DNA of 64,000 nt from Taenia hydatigena. Taxonomy: Eukaryota > Platyhelminthes > Cestoda > Cyclophyllidea > Taeniidae. Every line of letters starts with the position of its first letter. Positions within the stretch are counted from its first letter, which is position 1. Shown here piece after piece: positions 22,811-36,925 of the stretch. Position numbers and translations under genes: made by a program. Under the pieces are notes generated by a model, which worked only from the letters and a program-made list of their open reading frames with translations, was not told the origin of the DNA and searched no databases. The DNA is taken from contig JADWOT020000007.1 of assembly GCA_036345935.2 (NCBI GenBank), forward strand, positions 1,793,591 to 1,857,590, read 5' to 3'.

Positions 22811-24940
22811 GAACCGTGTAGATTGAGGTTAGGGTAGTTTGCTCTCTTTGAATGGAATTTCGTGGTTTGATCCACACGATCATTAAGTATTAAATTTACC
22901 AGTGGCAGTTTAAAGAAGAACTTTTCATTGCGCATCCGTTGCGCTTACGCACGTAGACACACCTGCACTACTGACCTTTTTGATGATAGAGTAGTAGATT
23001 ATTCCAAAAGAACGGAATGTAAATGACTTCTCGGACTGCATGGGCTACTTAACGAACCCTTCGCGATTACACAGGGAGTGTCTGACGGTCATCTTAGAAC
23101 CCCTTGTGTCTCACCAAACACTACTTCAATCATTGTGAACGCGACGAAGGATAAGTTAAGGAAGATGGATTATCTCGTGCGCGCCATCCAGAAAAGATGC
23201 AATAAATGCAAATTTAACGTGCCCACAGGAGAGAATCACTATTCCATCCCTGACTGTCGGGCATATTTCTGCATAAGCGTGCTATGTGAAGTGCTGGATG
23301 TAGACATTATAAGCGGTTTATTGTGCTGATTTGGGGCGAATAGCCCTTAGTCCCTGTTAAAGGTTCTTAATAAGAGGGGTCGTGGCGCTGATTATGTGTC
23401 TTGCCATATTTAAAGACCCCAATTATTGATTACATCCGAAACACCCCTGCCCACTTATCGCAGAACATTGCTAGATAGGGAATCATACATTCCTGTCGAG
23501 TTAATAGACGAGGCTTTGTCCACCCAATTTAAATTTTGCATAAGGCGTGCACTTGGTACCTTTACAAATCGCGATCATGGGAGTCAACAACTACCATTTT
23601 CTTTTGTAAGCTATCGTGTTGTTCTTGGTGCCAATGAGACGGCAAGCGCTGCCTTCTACGCTAGGATGTATGGGTGTGTGAGGTGGGGAGAGTGGTTACC
23701 GTGTGCATGTGTGCAAGCGGGCTCATGCATGTGGGACCATACCTTTGCGCATTCTTCAGCATACTTCTCAACAACAATCCTATTCATCACTTGCCGAACC
23801 AAAAAAGATCCTCATTTTTTTCTCTTTATTGAGCTAGTTAATGCAAATCATATTGCTGAATATTTAAAGCCAGTTAGTGTTATAAATTACTAGCAAACGA
23901 CCACCACAGTTTATTCATGAAATCATCAATGCTGAGATTCTATAAAATACTCATTTTGTCATTGCAGGATCTGATTTAAGTGTCACTTTGCTAGCTTCAA
24001 AATCTGTACTTAAACGTGATTTGTAGTTCTCAGATGCATTATGCCTGCTTAACCTGAATCGAAGCGTTGTTAGCCAGAACTGGTTTGTCATTTTTGACGC
24101 TTGCTTGCCCACTTGGCAAAATTACACTCTTGATTATAGAGACGGCACCATATAAATGCACAGATAACTTTGCGAAGACCCATGAGTTTGACAAAGGCAG
24201 CTATACCTAACGCTTTGTAGGGGTTTTGTAGCCCTTGTCTGCCCACACGTCCTAATCGCCAAATCCAGATAGCTGCGAAGGGAAACCACGTGTTTTGATG
24301 TAAATCCACCTTTGCACTTGTCGGCCTTGTGAGCAAGTTAATTTGCTACCTTCCTTAATGCCATCAATACCATGTGTCTAGTTTATGCTGATGGATTACA
24401 TAATCCAGCAAGCCAATGCTCTGCATGGCTACAAACGTGACCATAATCTATGGATTTTAGCTGCCTTAAGCAATAGTAAATCATGGCATAACCTAGAATA
24501 GCAACATAACTCTGCGAAGCAGTTTGTTATGGGAAAATAGATCAAACATTTTGGGAACTTAATGCGCCTATAGAATTCACTACATGGCCCTTTTTTCAAA
24601 TCAATTTTCTGACACAGCAGATTGAACAATGTAATTACCGTATGCACAGTTGCTCATCTGTGTCAGCGTTGGCTCACTCAGGCTTACGAAGGTAGACTGT
24701 TTAGCATTGTGGATTCGGTTGTTTTCATCTTAACCATTGCCTACTCAACGACTGTATTCCTAGCACAAGCCATCAACAAAATTCTATAAATTATGGCGAG
24801 TGTTTGTCTTGCTGCTTCTGCAATCCAACCTCACTATGCGTGTACATGCGGTAGACAATGCGTTGGCGAAGGCAAGGGGAGTAAAGTAAGGTGGGTTGCT
24901 TACATCTCTCTGCGTGAAAAACCATAAGTGACGTCATTGC
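22811..24940. other. Intergenic; one unassigned 155-codon frame
   Basis: The plus-strand frame 23426-23893 (155 codons, ATG start) is among the longest in the window. Its middle third is Ala/Cys/Trp-rich and its end hydrophobic, with no motif I recognise. No second exon or repeat copy supports it. The frame 23078-23329 (83 codons) ends about 100 bp upstream in a different reading frame. Both are more likely chance than genes. Confidence 0.35.
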
Positions 24941-25030
24941 GAAGCGGAGAGATACGAACTCATGCGAGGAGACTGGGACGGATTAGTAGTCCATCGCCTT
25001 AAGTACTTAACTACCGCTTAGCATCCGGTC
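24941..25030 (-). pseudogene. tRNA-Ser(ACT)-like sequence
   Basis: The 90 bases on the minus strand share 'ttaaggcgatggact.ctaatcc' with eukaryotic tRNA-Ser(GCT). The anticodon stem ATGGA/TCCGT is paired around loop CTACTAA, giving ACT. A long variable region follows, as in class II tRNAs, then a TTCGTAT T loop with only three stem pairs. The acceptor GACCGGA/TCCGCTT pairs at six of seven positions if the T arm is taken as shortened. The D arm has extra bases. The GCT to ACT change and the broken T arm suggest a pseudogene. Confidence 0.55.
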
Positions 25031-25507
25031 GCCTTCAGTCTGCTTCATCAACCTTGTTCTCACCATCTTATCACGTTCTCATAACCTGAATATCTGCTCA
25101 CCTCCAAAGTCGAGTCAACCGACTGCTTTACCGTCTCACTTATTAAAACAAGCCTCACCATCTTCGAGATGTTACACATCGCTGCACAGACATCGAGTAG
25201 GTAAATTTAAAATCAAATGCAAGTGTTTACTGAATAACCCTCCAAATTGCAGGCAGAGATTAAATGGACTATTGAGACAAATGCGACTAATGTTCAAGTT
25301 CCGTAGAAAGGCATCGTTGATTCACTTGGGCTTGCTCTGCATGCACTTGTCATTATTCACCCACTCTAGCAATCTTTTGCGCTGACTCTTGTCTATAACT
25401 TTGCTAGTGTCCCAACGACGTTATTCCTGTTATCACCGCTCCTACTCTGCCGATACTTCCTATGCCCTATCTCCTTCTACTTCTTACCTCGCCTCCTCTT
25501 CAACGCA
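25031..25507. other. Left flank of the large inverted repeat
   Basis: No gene recognised. The sequence shows no similarity to the reverse complement of the right flank (26037 onward), so the inverted repeat has a sharp outer border here. Confidence 0.5.
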
Positions 25508-26036
25508 GTTTCTAAGACAGATTACTTACCCAAAAAAGGTTTACGTTGGCTTTGGCACAAGAGTGCGGTACTAATAAGACTAATGATTTATTTACGCAAA
25601 GTGAGCACCTGGAAGGTTGAGCTGGTCAAAGCCATTTCAAATAAACTGTGAGTTTAATTGTGCTTAAATGGTTTGAGTTTATTAAGGAGCATAACGAGAC
25701 GCATTAAATAAGTACTATTGAAAATGACGGGCAAATAAGAAGGAGTGCACACACCAACGACAGAGCTACTTTTACGATATGACTGCGTTGAAGGTGCACT
25801 CCTTCTTATTTGCCCGTCATTTTCAATAGTACTTATTTAATGCGTCTCGTTATGCTCCTTAATAAACTCAAACCATTTAAGCACAATTAAACTCACAGTT
25901 TATTTGAAATGGCTTTGACCAGCTTAACCTTCCAGGTGCTCACTTTGCGTAAATAAATCATTAGTCTTATTAGTACCGCACTCTTGTGCCAAAACCAACG
26001 TAAACCTTTTTTGGGTAAGTAATCTGTCTTAGAAAC
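25508..26036. repeat. Large near-perfect inverted repeat, 243-bp arms, 43-bp spacer
   Basis: The left arm 25508-25750 and right arm 25794-26036 are reverse complements over all 243 positions, with only two substitutions that I could find ('ggctttggc' against 'ggttttggc', and 'ggttgagct' against 'ggttaagct') and no indels. The spacer is 25751-25793. Similarity stops abruptly outside both ends. I see no target-site duplication beside the outer ends and no transposase. Possible origins are a foldback/MITE-like element, an inverted duplication, or an assembly or amplification artefact. If real and transcribed, it would give a long hairpin double-stranded RNA. Confidence 0.97.
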
Positions 26037-29000
26037 GCCGCTTGGTTTTCTGCACTTTTATTTAACCTCTTTTGTATTTTATGCTGCTCAAACAAATAGT
26101 TACGTTTCATTTAACAAAGGACAACTCATAAAAGAGAATCAGATAAAATTCTGCATTGATTTAATCATACCATGGTCAAATACTTTAAGGGATTGGAAAA
26201 TTCTAACCAACCAACCAACCAGTTGGACCTTGGTTTGTAATGGTGTTCTGCAGAGAATGCAAGAATGCGTTTTTGAGGGCTAAATAAGAAGCGAAGGCGT
26301 GCTTTTAAGATACACATACGATGGCGCGAATTAAGGATGCAAGGCTTCGTTACGGCATCGCTTGTTAAAATGTTCAGAGGATAATGAATTTGAAAAAGAA
26401 TTTGTTGAAAGCAGATTAAATTTAACTTTGCGACGAGGTGCTTTTAAGGCATTATAGTGTGCAACCTTACTCGTCAAGATGACGAGGCAGACATGAGGCA
26501 CGGTACTGCTTATGCTGACTACTTCCTATTACCTAAGTAGGGCCGTATTACACAACAATCTTTCTTTCGGTGGAGGAAAATAAGTACGAATGGGATCGTC
26601 ATGACCAGTTATACGGCATTAGCCGAAGGACTTAAAATTTCGCCACAGTATAGTAAAACATACTGTTCCACACCAACCCGTCCCCGCATTCGTGTGAGCG
26701 GCTACATTGCTGCAGAGTACGTCAACGCATTTGCTCTGCGAAAACAATCCGAGTCACACAGGATGTAAGCATCAAAATTCGAATTGTTATTTTATGAATA
26801 TTCGACTTCGCAGGGTCCAAGTGGAAGAGTGTAGAACAGCAACAATAAAAGATGATAGAGTGTAAGGTGCCGATCAAGAGGCTAAAGACGTAGAGTGGGA
26901 TGCTTGGTTTTCTGTACTATAGAAGGCTAAACACAAGCCAAAGGCACACCCACAACTGGATTGCACTACCAATGAATCGTCAGATATCGAAGTCGTTAGC
27001 AGCAATTAACTTCCACATTGTTTCAGTATTGCTACTTCGATGAGGCTGCATTCGCTACAAATGCGATATCTGTAGCCATTCTGAAACTCCTTGCACATTA
27101 AGCAACACTGCTACAGAAGCACTTAGTAAACAATGTGGAGAGAGGCGGTGGTGCCATGAGGAGAAATGTAGCTGAAGTAGTAGCGGCAGAAGTTGGAAAC
27201 TAATATAGGAGTCATTTGAAAGTCACCAAAGACTGCTTCATACATGTGTTAAGGGCGGTTTGTATCAGTTCTATAAATGACGGAAGAGCATGTGTTTCCC
27301 TCTCTACCACATCCTGGAATGTCAATGAAGATCGTTTATCGCTCAACTTTTAAATGCAGAAAATGACAACTGTGCCCGACTTAAGGGGATGGAGAACAGA
27401 CGGTCTGAATAAGATATCAGGTTTTGTACTATAAATTGCACCTACTGCAAATCCACTTTTGTTGTGCACAGCCCCTATGTTGTAGAGTAGCGGTTGGGAA
27501 GAAGGGGAATGCTTTAGATATTTACTTTGGAATTTTATGCAACTAGCGGCATATACGGTAAGCTCTTAAGACCTAAATCACTTTGGACAAGTAAAAGAAC
27601 GAACTAAGTACTGGTCGGGCTGCTAAACACATTCATTAAAGCTGCGTGACCTGAAGGCTGAGATACAAGCCGAAGGCGTGATCTCCTCCCATACAGGCTA
27701 CGGTTCATACATCAACTGAGTTTTCACTATTCAGAATGCTTGCAGACTTTAAATTTGAAATGCCTTTCAATACCTTCCTAACAAGTATTGAATACGCAAC
27801 TATCTAAGAGAGCTCTCGGCATCGCACAGGGACGCTTATAAATGTCTTACCTCAGACTGAGCAGGGCCAATGTCTATGAGAAGGCAATCCCACACATAAA
27901 TACAGGTCGTGCCGTAAATTTCACCTCCCTTGGAGCAAAGACGTGCTTTGAGTAGTGAAGATTCCCTCACTCACGTACTACCTTGTCTACAGTGCGTAAC
28001 GCCGAACCTAGCTAATAACCATTCACCACAACAGGATGCGACCTTACAAGGGTATACCACTAGTGGGACACGAGAGTTAGGTTTATGCTCTGGCAAAAGT
28101 AGAAAATCACCCATGGTAAATTTAGGGACAGCTTATAAGGATGGCACTAGACAGGGCTGGTAAAGGGCGGAAGGCTATGTAATTTTTATGCTGTTTTGAA
28201 TGTAACATTGGGCCTAAAAGCGGGCAAGCAAAAGAAATCTTGCGATAGACGAGTAGTTTAGAATGTTTGAAAGAAAGGAGGGCCTTAGTATCCCGATCTC
28301 CAAATCCGTACTAGTTTTCAATGACCGCAATTAATCAACTTGAGTCAATTAAATCGTCCTGTTTGTTGAAAGGCTATAAAGGACTGAGTGGAAAGGATAA
28401 GCGGCGAACATGCTACTTACAAAGTTACCAAATGTTGTTCTTCAAATTCATCTATCATATTTAAAATAGGCCTAACACCTCATTTTCATACAATTACTAT
28501 TGCATACATGCACAAAATATACTATTTTGATGGGTGTGACACCCTCCTTGTTTACCTGCCTTCCTTTTCTGCTACTTCGAGACCAAAAGGACTAGGTCTA
28601 TTGTAGCATATTTATTGCTTTGGAATAAATTAGAGGCTGCAGAGACGCAAGAGGAGAGTAGTGCTATACACCTACCCGCTTTGATGCAATTAGGTTTCCC
28701 CTGCGGCACGGGGCTGCAAATGTAGCCCATCCTGTTTCAACTTTGAATACAGATGCTCTGTCCCACTATTATGTCTTTCCTCTTCAAAGAAGTGTAATGA
28801 TACCACACCGATGGTAGCGGAAAGCGAATTCTATCTTAAAGGTAATCCATCCTGATTTCTACTGTTAAGGCAAAAGGAGTGCATACGTTAGGAATGGGTG
28901 AACCACTGACGACCCATAACATAGTGACTGCAAACAACTTCGTCTACCTTCGGCAGCCATCCAACATCCATGTTCGGCCAGCAGGCTATTAACAGCCGAG

Positions 29001-32000
29001 GCGACACTAGTCGTGAAGCGTGATACAGATTCGCTATCGAGTTTCCTTGCCACACCTGCGTAAAACTCCGACAATGTGAACGTGAGTGAGACCCTATTCC
29101 TATAGAACAGTGTTAGATTCCATACTCTGTATCGCAACTATGACTTTGGGTGCATCTTCCAGCGTCTAGCTATAGACGCACGTAATAGTCAGCGAAATTC
29201 CGCATCCCTGGGCCTAATTCTAAATCGGATGAATTTCCAAATCATTCGAAGCACTACGATGCATAGGTGGCGACTTGGTAAGCTGTCTCTTTAGTGGCAT
29301 GACGTTCGGTGACTGGAACGAGTCGCTAGTGGGTGCTTCTAATTCAATTCTGGATTCGTTATTATGCTCAACATGGAAGGTTAGTTAAGTCTCGGCTTAG
29401 GTAATGCGCACTTGATTGATCCATTTGTATTGACCCAATGGTTTGAACTCTAATCTACGTCAAAAGTCCCAGTCCTTTTTTGTAGGCCATATGCAGATAT
29501 TCAGCCTGGTTATCATTGTATCATCCTAAAACTCCCTTGAAGGTAAAGGAAAGCGCAACACCAGGGCAGAATATGCATTCAATATAACAGAGGGAGTAGA
29601 GCTGTTGGCGTGGCCCGAAGGTCAGTCCACGTCGGTCAAGCAATATGGCCAGCTCTGTCACTGAGACCGAAACGCACAGTCCGAAAAACCAAGTATCACA
29701 ACTATATCTCCTTTTGTCTTAAAGGGTGCATCGGGATGCCACATTGGCAAGCATCGTTTTGTTTTCATTTTCTCCATCCAAAATTTTCGTTTTACGTTGT
29801 TGTTTAACGAATTAGTATCCTTAAATAAGCATTTGTTCTGTTTTGAATAATAGCCTTTATAATTGCAATTAAAAGTTGCTCTCATAAATTTTTAGGCACC
29901 AACTGTAAGCAAACATGTCATGTTTGTTACATGGTATCCTAAATATAGATGCACTAAAATTTATGCAGATTTGTCCTTTGTGCAAATATTTCCTAAAATG
30001 ATTTTAATTCTTCGTGGATTCGATTTAAGTCATCTTTAGGTCGTCGTTTAGTGCATTTTTTGTCTGCAGCTATGCAGTGCTTTCCACTGATCACAGTAAA
30101 GTTAAGACATCGTATAAAGAGGTGTGAGCTGTTCAAAGAGACAAGAAGGAAATACCAAAATATTTGCCCTTCCTAGCCTTGGTAATGATGATATGGAACT
30201 GGGGATGCATGTGAAGCTGCTTGCTCTTTCGTTGCATCAGATTAGCTTCGATAATAATCGAACCTTTCTTTAAAAATCACTTGGTGAATTGCTTGAGTGT
30301 GTTAGGGTTTCATTTACACTTTTCTATGTCATTTTACAATCGCATTGTGACACTTGTGTCATTAAAGTTTGCTCTATCATTTATTTAGGCAAATTCTGCC
30401 GTGCTTATGGGATCTATTGCGGATACAGTCGCAGCGGCTTCTGCAAGAGTACTTGAGCACGCTTCTTTCTACCAATAGATTAAACCGCATCCTCTGCATC
30501 ATCAGCAAGCGTGATTCGAACAATCACAAGCTAAAGTAGCAAATATTCCGCTGCAAACAGTGCTTAGGTGTGCAGTCCAAATCGCTATTAAACTGGACGT
30601 CGATCCGCTGATTTGATTGGTAACTTTATCTCAGAACTTCATCATTTGGTTCCGCGTTCTTTAACACTATGGCGCTGCTGCTGGCCGAGGGAGCATACTC
30701 GATGTTGAGAAGTGAGGTACATTAACCACGTCGTAGCTCGTGCAACTATCCTGCCTCCAATTAAACGGTCTTAACTCTAATTCATATCGGTAGTTAATGC
30801 ACCGCGCATCGGTGCATCAACTGGGCATATCCTAGCATGTACACTTATGACTAGGAAGCCTGTCGCCCTTGTGCTCCTTTCTTGTTGTCTTCCAAACCTG
30901 AAGAAAGTTGTCTTTCATTCTGAAACCTGTGCCACTTTAGACCAAATATGATCGAATAAATCTGCCAGACATTTGGTCAGGTCATTCGGCAGTTGTTATT
31001 GCGTCTATGAAGGCGAGAACAAATGATACAAATGGCACTTAATTGTTCAAATTAAACTCTGTTTAATACTTTTAGCAAAACCATCAAGCTTTGTGCATTT
31101 ATCGTCATCAGAAAAGGCTTCATGGGATGATAGCTTCTAAAACGCTCATAGCCGGGGTGTTTAGCCAAGATGCAGGGTTATGGTAACTACCTCAAAGGCA
31201 ATGCACTAGTCATATCGGCGTTTGCATCCTCGCTGCCACAATGATGTGGTGACCTCTAATTGGCTCCTCTCCCTTCTTCAGTCGTAGTAGTAATTATTCG
31301 TAGTCCCGTTACCCTCTTGCCAAGAGGCTAATAGGTGGTTGTCGAGCTGTAGTTTTAAAAGGAAAATGCGCATTTTCGTGGACTGGTTATTTAGTTAGTA
31401 GAATTCGAGTAGAGAGGCGAGCAAAGATGGGGATCTGTTACTTTTTCTCTTTGTAGATTTTCCTGCCCGGTGGCCTATTTTTCTGTTTATTAACCTACTT
31501 GACGGTCATTAGTTCCATCTCTCAAGCTCACTACAACGATGGCACAAGATTCTGCGTTAGACCGTTCCTTCTTTCTTTCCTATTAGTAGGAGCTTGTTGA
31601 GATTTATGCATCTTTGATAGGACCGCCTGATCCTCAAAGATGCTATAACTGACCCCTTCTTGCCTTACACTCTTCGCGGTAAGTGTTTCCGATCGGTATT
31701 GTGCAAAGGAATGGTATGAGGTAAGGCAGTGTGCCGTCTGAATGTAAGTCGGTGAACTGTTCAACGACCGGTTCATCCTTCTGAGGCAGCTCTTATATTC
31801 TCCAATGGTAGTGAGGAGTTTCATTGTCGCTGACGCGCTTGAAGCTGAAGACCAATGTGAGGATGATAATTTTGGGTCATTTTTGACGTGAGTAGTGCAA
31901 CACCTGGTTTACACCCGCAGCAGCTGTGAAAGAAGATGTGATAGACGCGCAAATGGACCTTACATCCCACACACCTTTTTCATCAAGACAGTGGGCAGTA

Positions 32001-35000
32001 AGCTTTGAAGACTACCGATTTGGCATTCGCTTCATTTGCTTACGTCAAAGGAATTGCCGTGGCGACTGACGGACAGACTATCAAAGTTGTGACTAGAAGT
32101 GACTTATGTTACGCTATCAACACATCGCTCACTCTGCCCTCCTGAGGCGTGTAACACGCTGCCATTACAAGACTAATCTTGGGAGGAGCAAGAGTGTGCT
32201 AGCGGACGTAATTAATTGCGATGAATTAATCCTTTGGCAAAGACCAAACAGGTATAGGCGTTGCTAGCGCATCCATTTCTCTTTCACTGGTCACGAGTAG
32301 TGGGATCAACCCTGTCTGCATTTGCTCCGCCACTGCTGCTCAACCTTCTGTGGCACTCGACTGAAGATGTTGTTTGAGCACTGACAACTGGGTGCTATCT
32401 TCCTGATGGAAGGCATGGAGAAAATTTTGCCCATTGGAACGCTTGGCTATTTTTGAATTGTTGGTTTTTTACTGTTTTACCTTACCATGCATACGGCTCA
32501 ATTTCGAGCAGTAGTGGTTGATATTTATGATGAGCTCATTGGCTTTTACAGTGATTTAGAGTGTCATTTGATGGCGCGGTCTCTGAGTCGACTGAATAAT
32601 ACGCGCTGGTAGTGGCGATTAGTGAGTATTTGTGTACACGAGGATGGGGGATGTGCTAAAGCACAGGACGATATCTGTTCTTGATGTGGCTTAATAAACT
32701 GTTTGATGCAGTAGGGCTGAAAAAATATTTGCTTAAAAGTGATTGATTGTCTTTAGTGCGACTCACGGCAACTGCGACGACAAAGAGGCGATTCGGCTGA
32801 ATGCAAGCCCTACTGCGTACACAGTTTCCTGAGATGTGGGCTAAAATGGAAGAGAGAGGCCAAGGGATGCAAGAAAGCAGCATAAGTGCAATATTTTGTG
32901 CACGAAAGTATGCTTCTGTGCTTGAGCTTGAGAATTTTGGGACTAACCTAAAGAGGAAGGAGATCTAGTAAAGGGTATGCATACGGTCAGGTTTAGGGCT
33001 ACTGGCATCGCCTAAATACGATGGCGTAATGACGACGACCCAAAGGGATCAAACCGCTTGGGCATTTCATCCTTCGTCTCTTACTTTAGGCCCCGGTGTC
33101 AGGCATTGCAGCTTGTCAGTGGTATATAAAAAGTGCTGAGAGTCCACGGCGCAAGCCACAGAATTTCCTGCATAAAGTGAGAAGGAAGGGAGGAAGAAGC
33201 ACTGTACTTGCGACTGCGACTTTATGAGGCTGCCTAATTACTGACCTCTCAATGTAACTCCGATGCTACGAACGGTTAATCACATGTGTTTAGTTAAATG
33301 GTTGAGAACTTTTGTTTAGGTTGCAGCGTTAACTTCAATCTTGTGATGCGCGCTTTTGGTTGGACTCTAGGGCCTAACAAACTGGTTGTGCGACATTTTG
33401 CGTGAAAACGTCGCGAACGGCTCCATATAGTCGCATGCTGCCTTATTTATGAAGAAGTGTCATCCGCATCTGCAGGGAGAGGTGGTCAAGGTAAAGCTCT
33501 CGATGAAATCAATTGAATGGTCTGGTGCGCGGATCTGACTGATGCTGCCGCTGCTGGGATCAGTGAGATGGGAAGAGGAGGAGGAAGGTGAGGCGTCTGT
33601 GTGGCACCGGTGGTGAAGCGGTAATCAAGAAAGGAACATTTCTCAGTGCACAGCATGACAGCAGCGATTAAAGTTGTCGAGTTAGAGAATTAATCTCCCA
33701 TCTTATGTACTTCTGCGTCAAAACTTCACTGTGCTTACATTCTACCTCTTTGCAGCGTCATAGTTGGGGATAAGTGCATTTTAGGGTTCGAACCGCAACC
33801 ATCCTACCTAATTGATTTGCGACTTAATCATTTATGCAACACTGCAAATATTTTTGTGCTTTTGCAACTGCCCGTAATATATAGCCTCTTTTATAGCCTA
33901 CTATCCTTCGAACGCTATAAATTGATATTCTATGGGTGTAATCAAAGCATAATGCTGAAAAAAATTATCAAAACACTTCACTTTAAAGGAAAAATTTATC
34001 AGTGAGAAGAATAATCTAAACAGTGTTTGCAGGAAATGCGCCTAACTAGTAGTGTTAGTTTTGAGGAGAGGAGTAGGGGGAAAAAGAGGAGGAGTGAATT
34101 GTCCGATTCCATTAACGGTAAGCTCTCAAACTGTCTCCTTTAATTTATTTATTTCCTCTTGATCCATTTTCTCCTCGATTTGGCGTAAAATAACAGGCAC
34201 CAAATTCCAAGAATCATTAACAAATGCTTTTTATTATTAATTGTCACAAAATGAGAAAGGATCAGCGTAATAAATTCAAACCCAGACTACCAAAAGGAAT
34301 ACTGGTGACAAGGCCTCAGACAGATCTGCATCAACAAACACTTTGAGGAAAGGAATACCTCACATCTTTATTGTTTGAAAGCTGTTCAAATTATTACAGC
34401 TACTTATAACTTCTAATAATAGCAACTTCTTTTGCGGAAAATAAAGACCAAACACCACTATTAAGTAGCTAAGCATATTGTTTCATCATTGTACTTAAAT
34501 GGAGTGCGGGATGAAACGATGTTCAAATCAGAAGGAATGCAACAATTCACGCAAATAAACGCTACCGTTATGGTTAAACCTGATTGGAGACGTCCTGGAG
34601 CTAAACCAAAGACAATGGGAGAGATGACACTTAAATGGAATGTATATTTTGCATAGAGTAGGGCTTAGGGCTACTGACAGGGCCCAAGGGAGAGCTAACT
34701 GTCACTTGATGAAATGGTGGACGCCCAAAATAGTTCCTTTCCTAAAAGCGCGAGCCAATCGAACCACTTAGGTGATTCATAGCCTTTCTTTGCCCCAAAT
34801 TTCTTTCTTGGCCCACCTTTAGATCAAATTCAGAGTCAGCCATCACAAGGCACTCAGTGGTATGAGAAAACACTTACGAGCCAACCACACCAGCCACCGA
34901 ACTTCCATCAAAATGGGAAGGTATTTGACTTCAACGCCAGTGTTGTTTTTTGGCAATTATACAGAATTCGAAGTTTTGGCTCGCATGCAAACAGCGTTGG

Positions 35001-36299
35001 TACGGCGAGTATTACCTATGTCTTCAGTTGCAGGAACGATGGCCTAAAAGCAACCAACTTTTAATTGTGTACGACCTAGTTTTTGAATGCTAACAGAGGA
35101 GTTAAAGACTAGCTGCAGGTAGGGAAAAGCATTAGTGAATTAACACTTCATTCCATAACGAGATTAAGATAGAACCGCGGAAACAATTTCAAAAGCACTG
35201 AGAACCACATTTATGCTAAGCGAAATTTAAATGACTGAAAGGAATTAGATAGGTACTTTCAGGAGTGTACATGGCTGATTAGGGGTTTGCGATGCAGAAG
35301 ATAAAACCTCGCACATGCTTAAACGCAGAAATGTGGCAAGATGGGGATGGTGAGTTATGAAAAGTATCCCATACCACTCACCCTAACTATGCCCTCCTCA
35401 ATTATTTGCACACCACCTGGGCTGTGCTATGCTGTTTTATTTCATTCGATTCTATCCCACTCCCTTCTCCTCTCTTCCTCCTCTTTCCTTTAAGACCATA
35501 AATGAATTTAGCGCCATTAAAATAATCCTTTAACGATACGACGAGAAGTTTATATGGACAGCAAAGCCCCTACTATTTTTGTGGCACATTTTATGCCCAT
35601 CTTCTTCCGCCTTATGTCCATCCTCACAGGCTATCTGGCATTTTAAGCTACTTTTCATATTGCGCCCACAGTTATAGCTAAAAGCCGTTTCGTAATTGGC
35701 ATCATCCATTCTTCCCCAATGGCGTCTTCTATTATTGGGTCACCTGTCAAAAATTCAATTTGACTCATCAATGAAACGGTCAATGCACTGTGTTGCAGTT
35801 TGATCGTACGTTATGAATTGCCGAACTGCTGTAAAGTTTGCTGAGTTTCCGTTCCCCCATCCCCCTCCACGAGTAAGACTGTCGTCACCAAAACTATTTT
35901 GCAGAAGGCGACTCTTTCATGTGCAGCAGAAGCAGCACACACTCGACTTGAGCACTCATTCCCTCCAGTTGTCTTTGTAGGTGCAAATAGACGTCTTCCA
36001 AACACACAACCGCCCCTATACCACAACAAACACCAGCACTACCTCCAACTCCCTCCTTGTTCTTGCTCCTCTCCTGACTCCGTCTATGTCCCCACTGATG
36101 ACAAAGTCACCATTTATAGAAGTCATCAAACATGTCGATACACACCTCCTCCAGTGCATTTCTTTCTTCTAACTGCTATTGATGGTGCAAATGGACATCA
36201 GAGTCGCCCAACCTCACTACCACCACTCCCACCACCCCCAACACCAGCACTGATGTCGTGGCGACCGCAATTGGCGGCAGCGTAGAAAAATACTGCTTT
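26037..36299. other. Long gene-poor stretch, nothing identified
   Basis: Ten kilobases contain only short frames (longest about 130 codons near 35.9-36.3 kb, Pro/Ser/Leu-rich from pyrimidine-rich DNA), a short CCAA run at 26203-26222 and scattered A/T runs. The stretch 36030-36110 resembles the pyrimidine-rich start of repeat family 1 ('ctcctctcctgactccgtct') and may be a small extra fragment of that repeat. No domain, RNA gene or long repeat was recognised. This could be intron or intergenic DNA. Confidence 0.5.
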
Positions 36300-36925
36300 G
36301 CTTACCGAATCTTGCTCTTTCGTCGCAATTAATCATCCATTATCTGCCTCATTCCTTACCTCCTCCCTCTTCTCCGTCTCCTCTACTGGCTCAGTCCCCA
36401 CTCATACCTCCAACCTGCATTCCCCAGTACGACTGACGACGACATTACCATATCTCGATAACGTCACCAAACAAGCCAGTAAGTACACCCTTCCTTCCCA
36501 CTGCAGCCTTCATTCTTTGCTCAGCTTCCTCTGATCACATTCACTCATTCGTATTTCTACCCTCGCTCAGGCCTCACATGCGACAATTAGACGAAGGACA
36601 GCCTCGGAGGCCGACAGGGACAGACACAGAGCGATAACGATGAGGTCGAGTTGATTGAGCGTGCAGAATCGCAATGTGACCTATCTGACTACTTAACTAT
36701 GACGAGGCAGTGGTCGGATGTAAAATGAGCAGGCAGAGTGGTGGCGCTTGCCACCCTTCCATGTGACATCTCCCACGTGGTCGTCGCTCACAGTATTGAC
36801 ACAGTTGCTATCGAACCAACTGTTGATCGCACAGGGGACGACAGATGAGGCAGTTGTGGAACTAATGGCTCTTGCCTACCTAATATTTTCCACTCTGGTG
36901 GATGTAGGTTTAGCATTTTGTCACT
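36300..36925 (+). repeat. Dispersed repeat family 1, copy B
   Basis: Partner of 11130-11775 in the same orientation. It keeps the pyrimidine-rich block, the 'ctcaggcctcacatgcgacaat' region and the segment coding for the acidic CDLSDY peptide. The frame is cut by a stop after 'QWSDVK' near 36725, and the C16 run of copy A is absent. This copy therefore looks degraded as coding sequence. Confidence 0.75.

Noticed and set aside
22850..22890. Short hairpin 'tcgtggtttgatccacacga' resembling an initiator tRNA T arm
   Set aside because: Only one arm matches and the loop size is wrong. Likely chance.
33780..33800. Perfect B-box-like word ggttcgaacc
   Set aside because: The bases around it do not form a T arm, and no anticodon or acceptor arm lies upstream.
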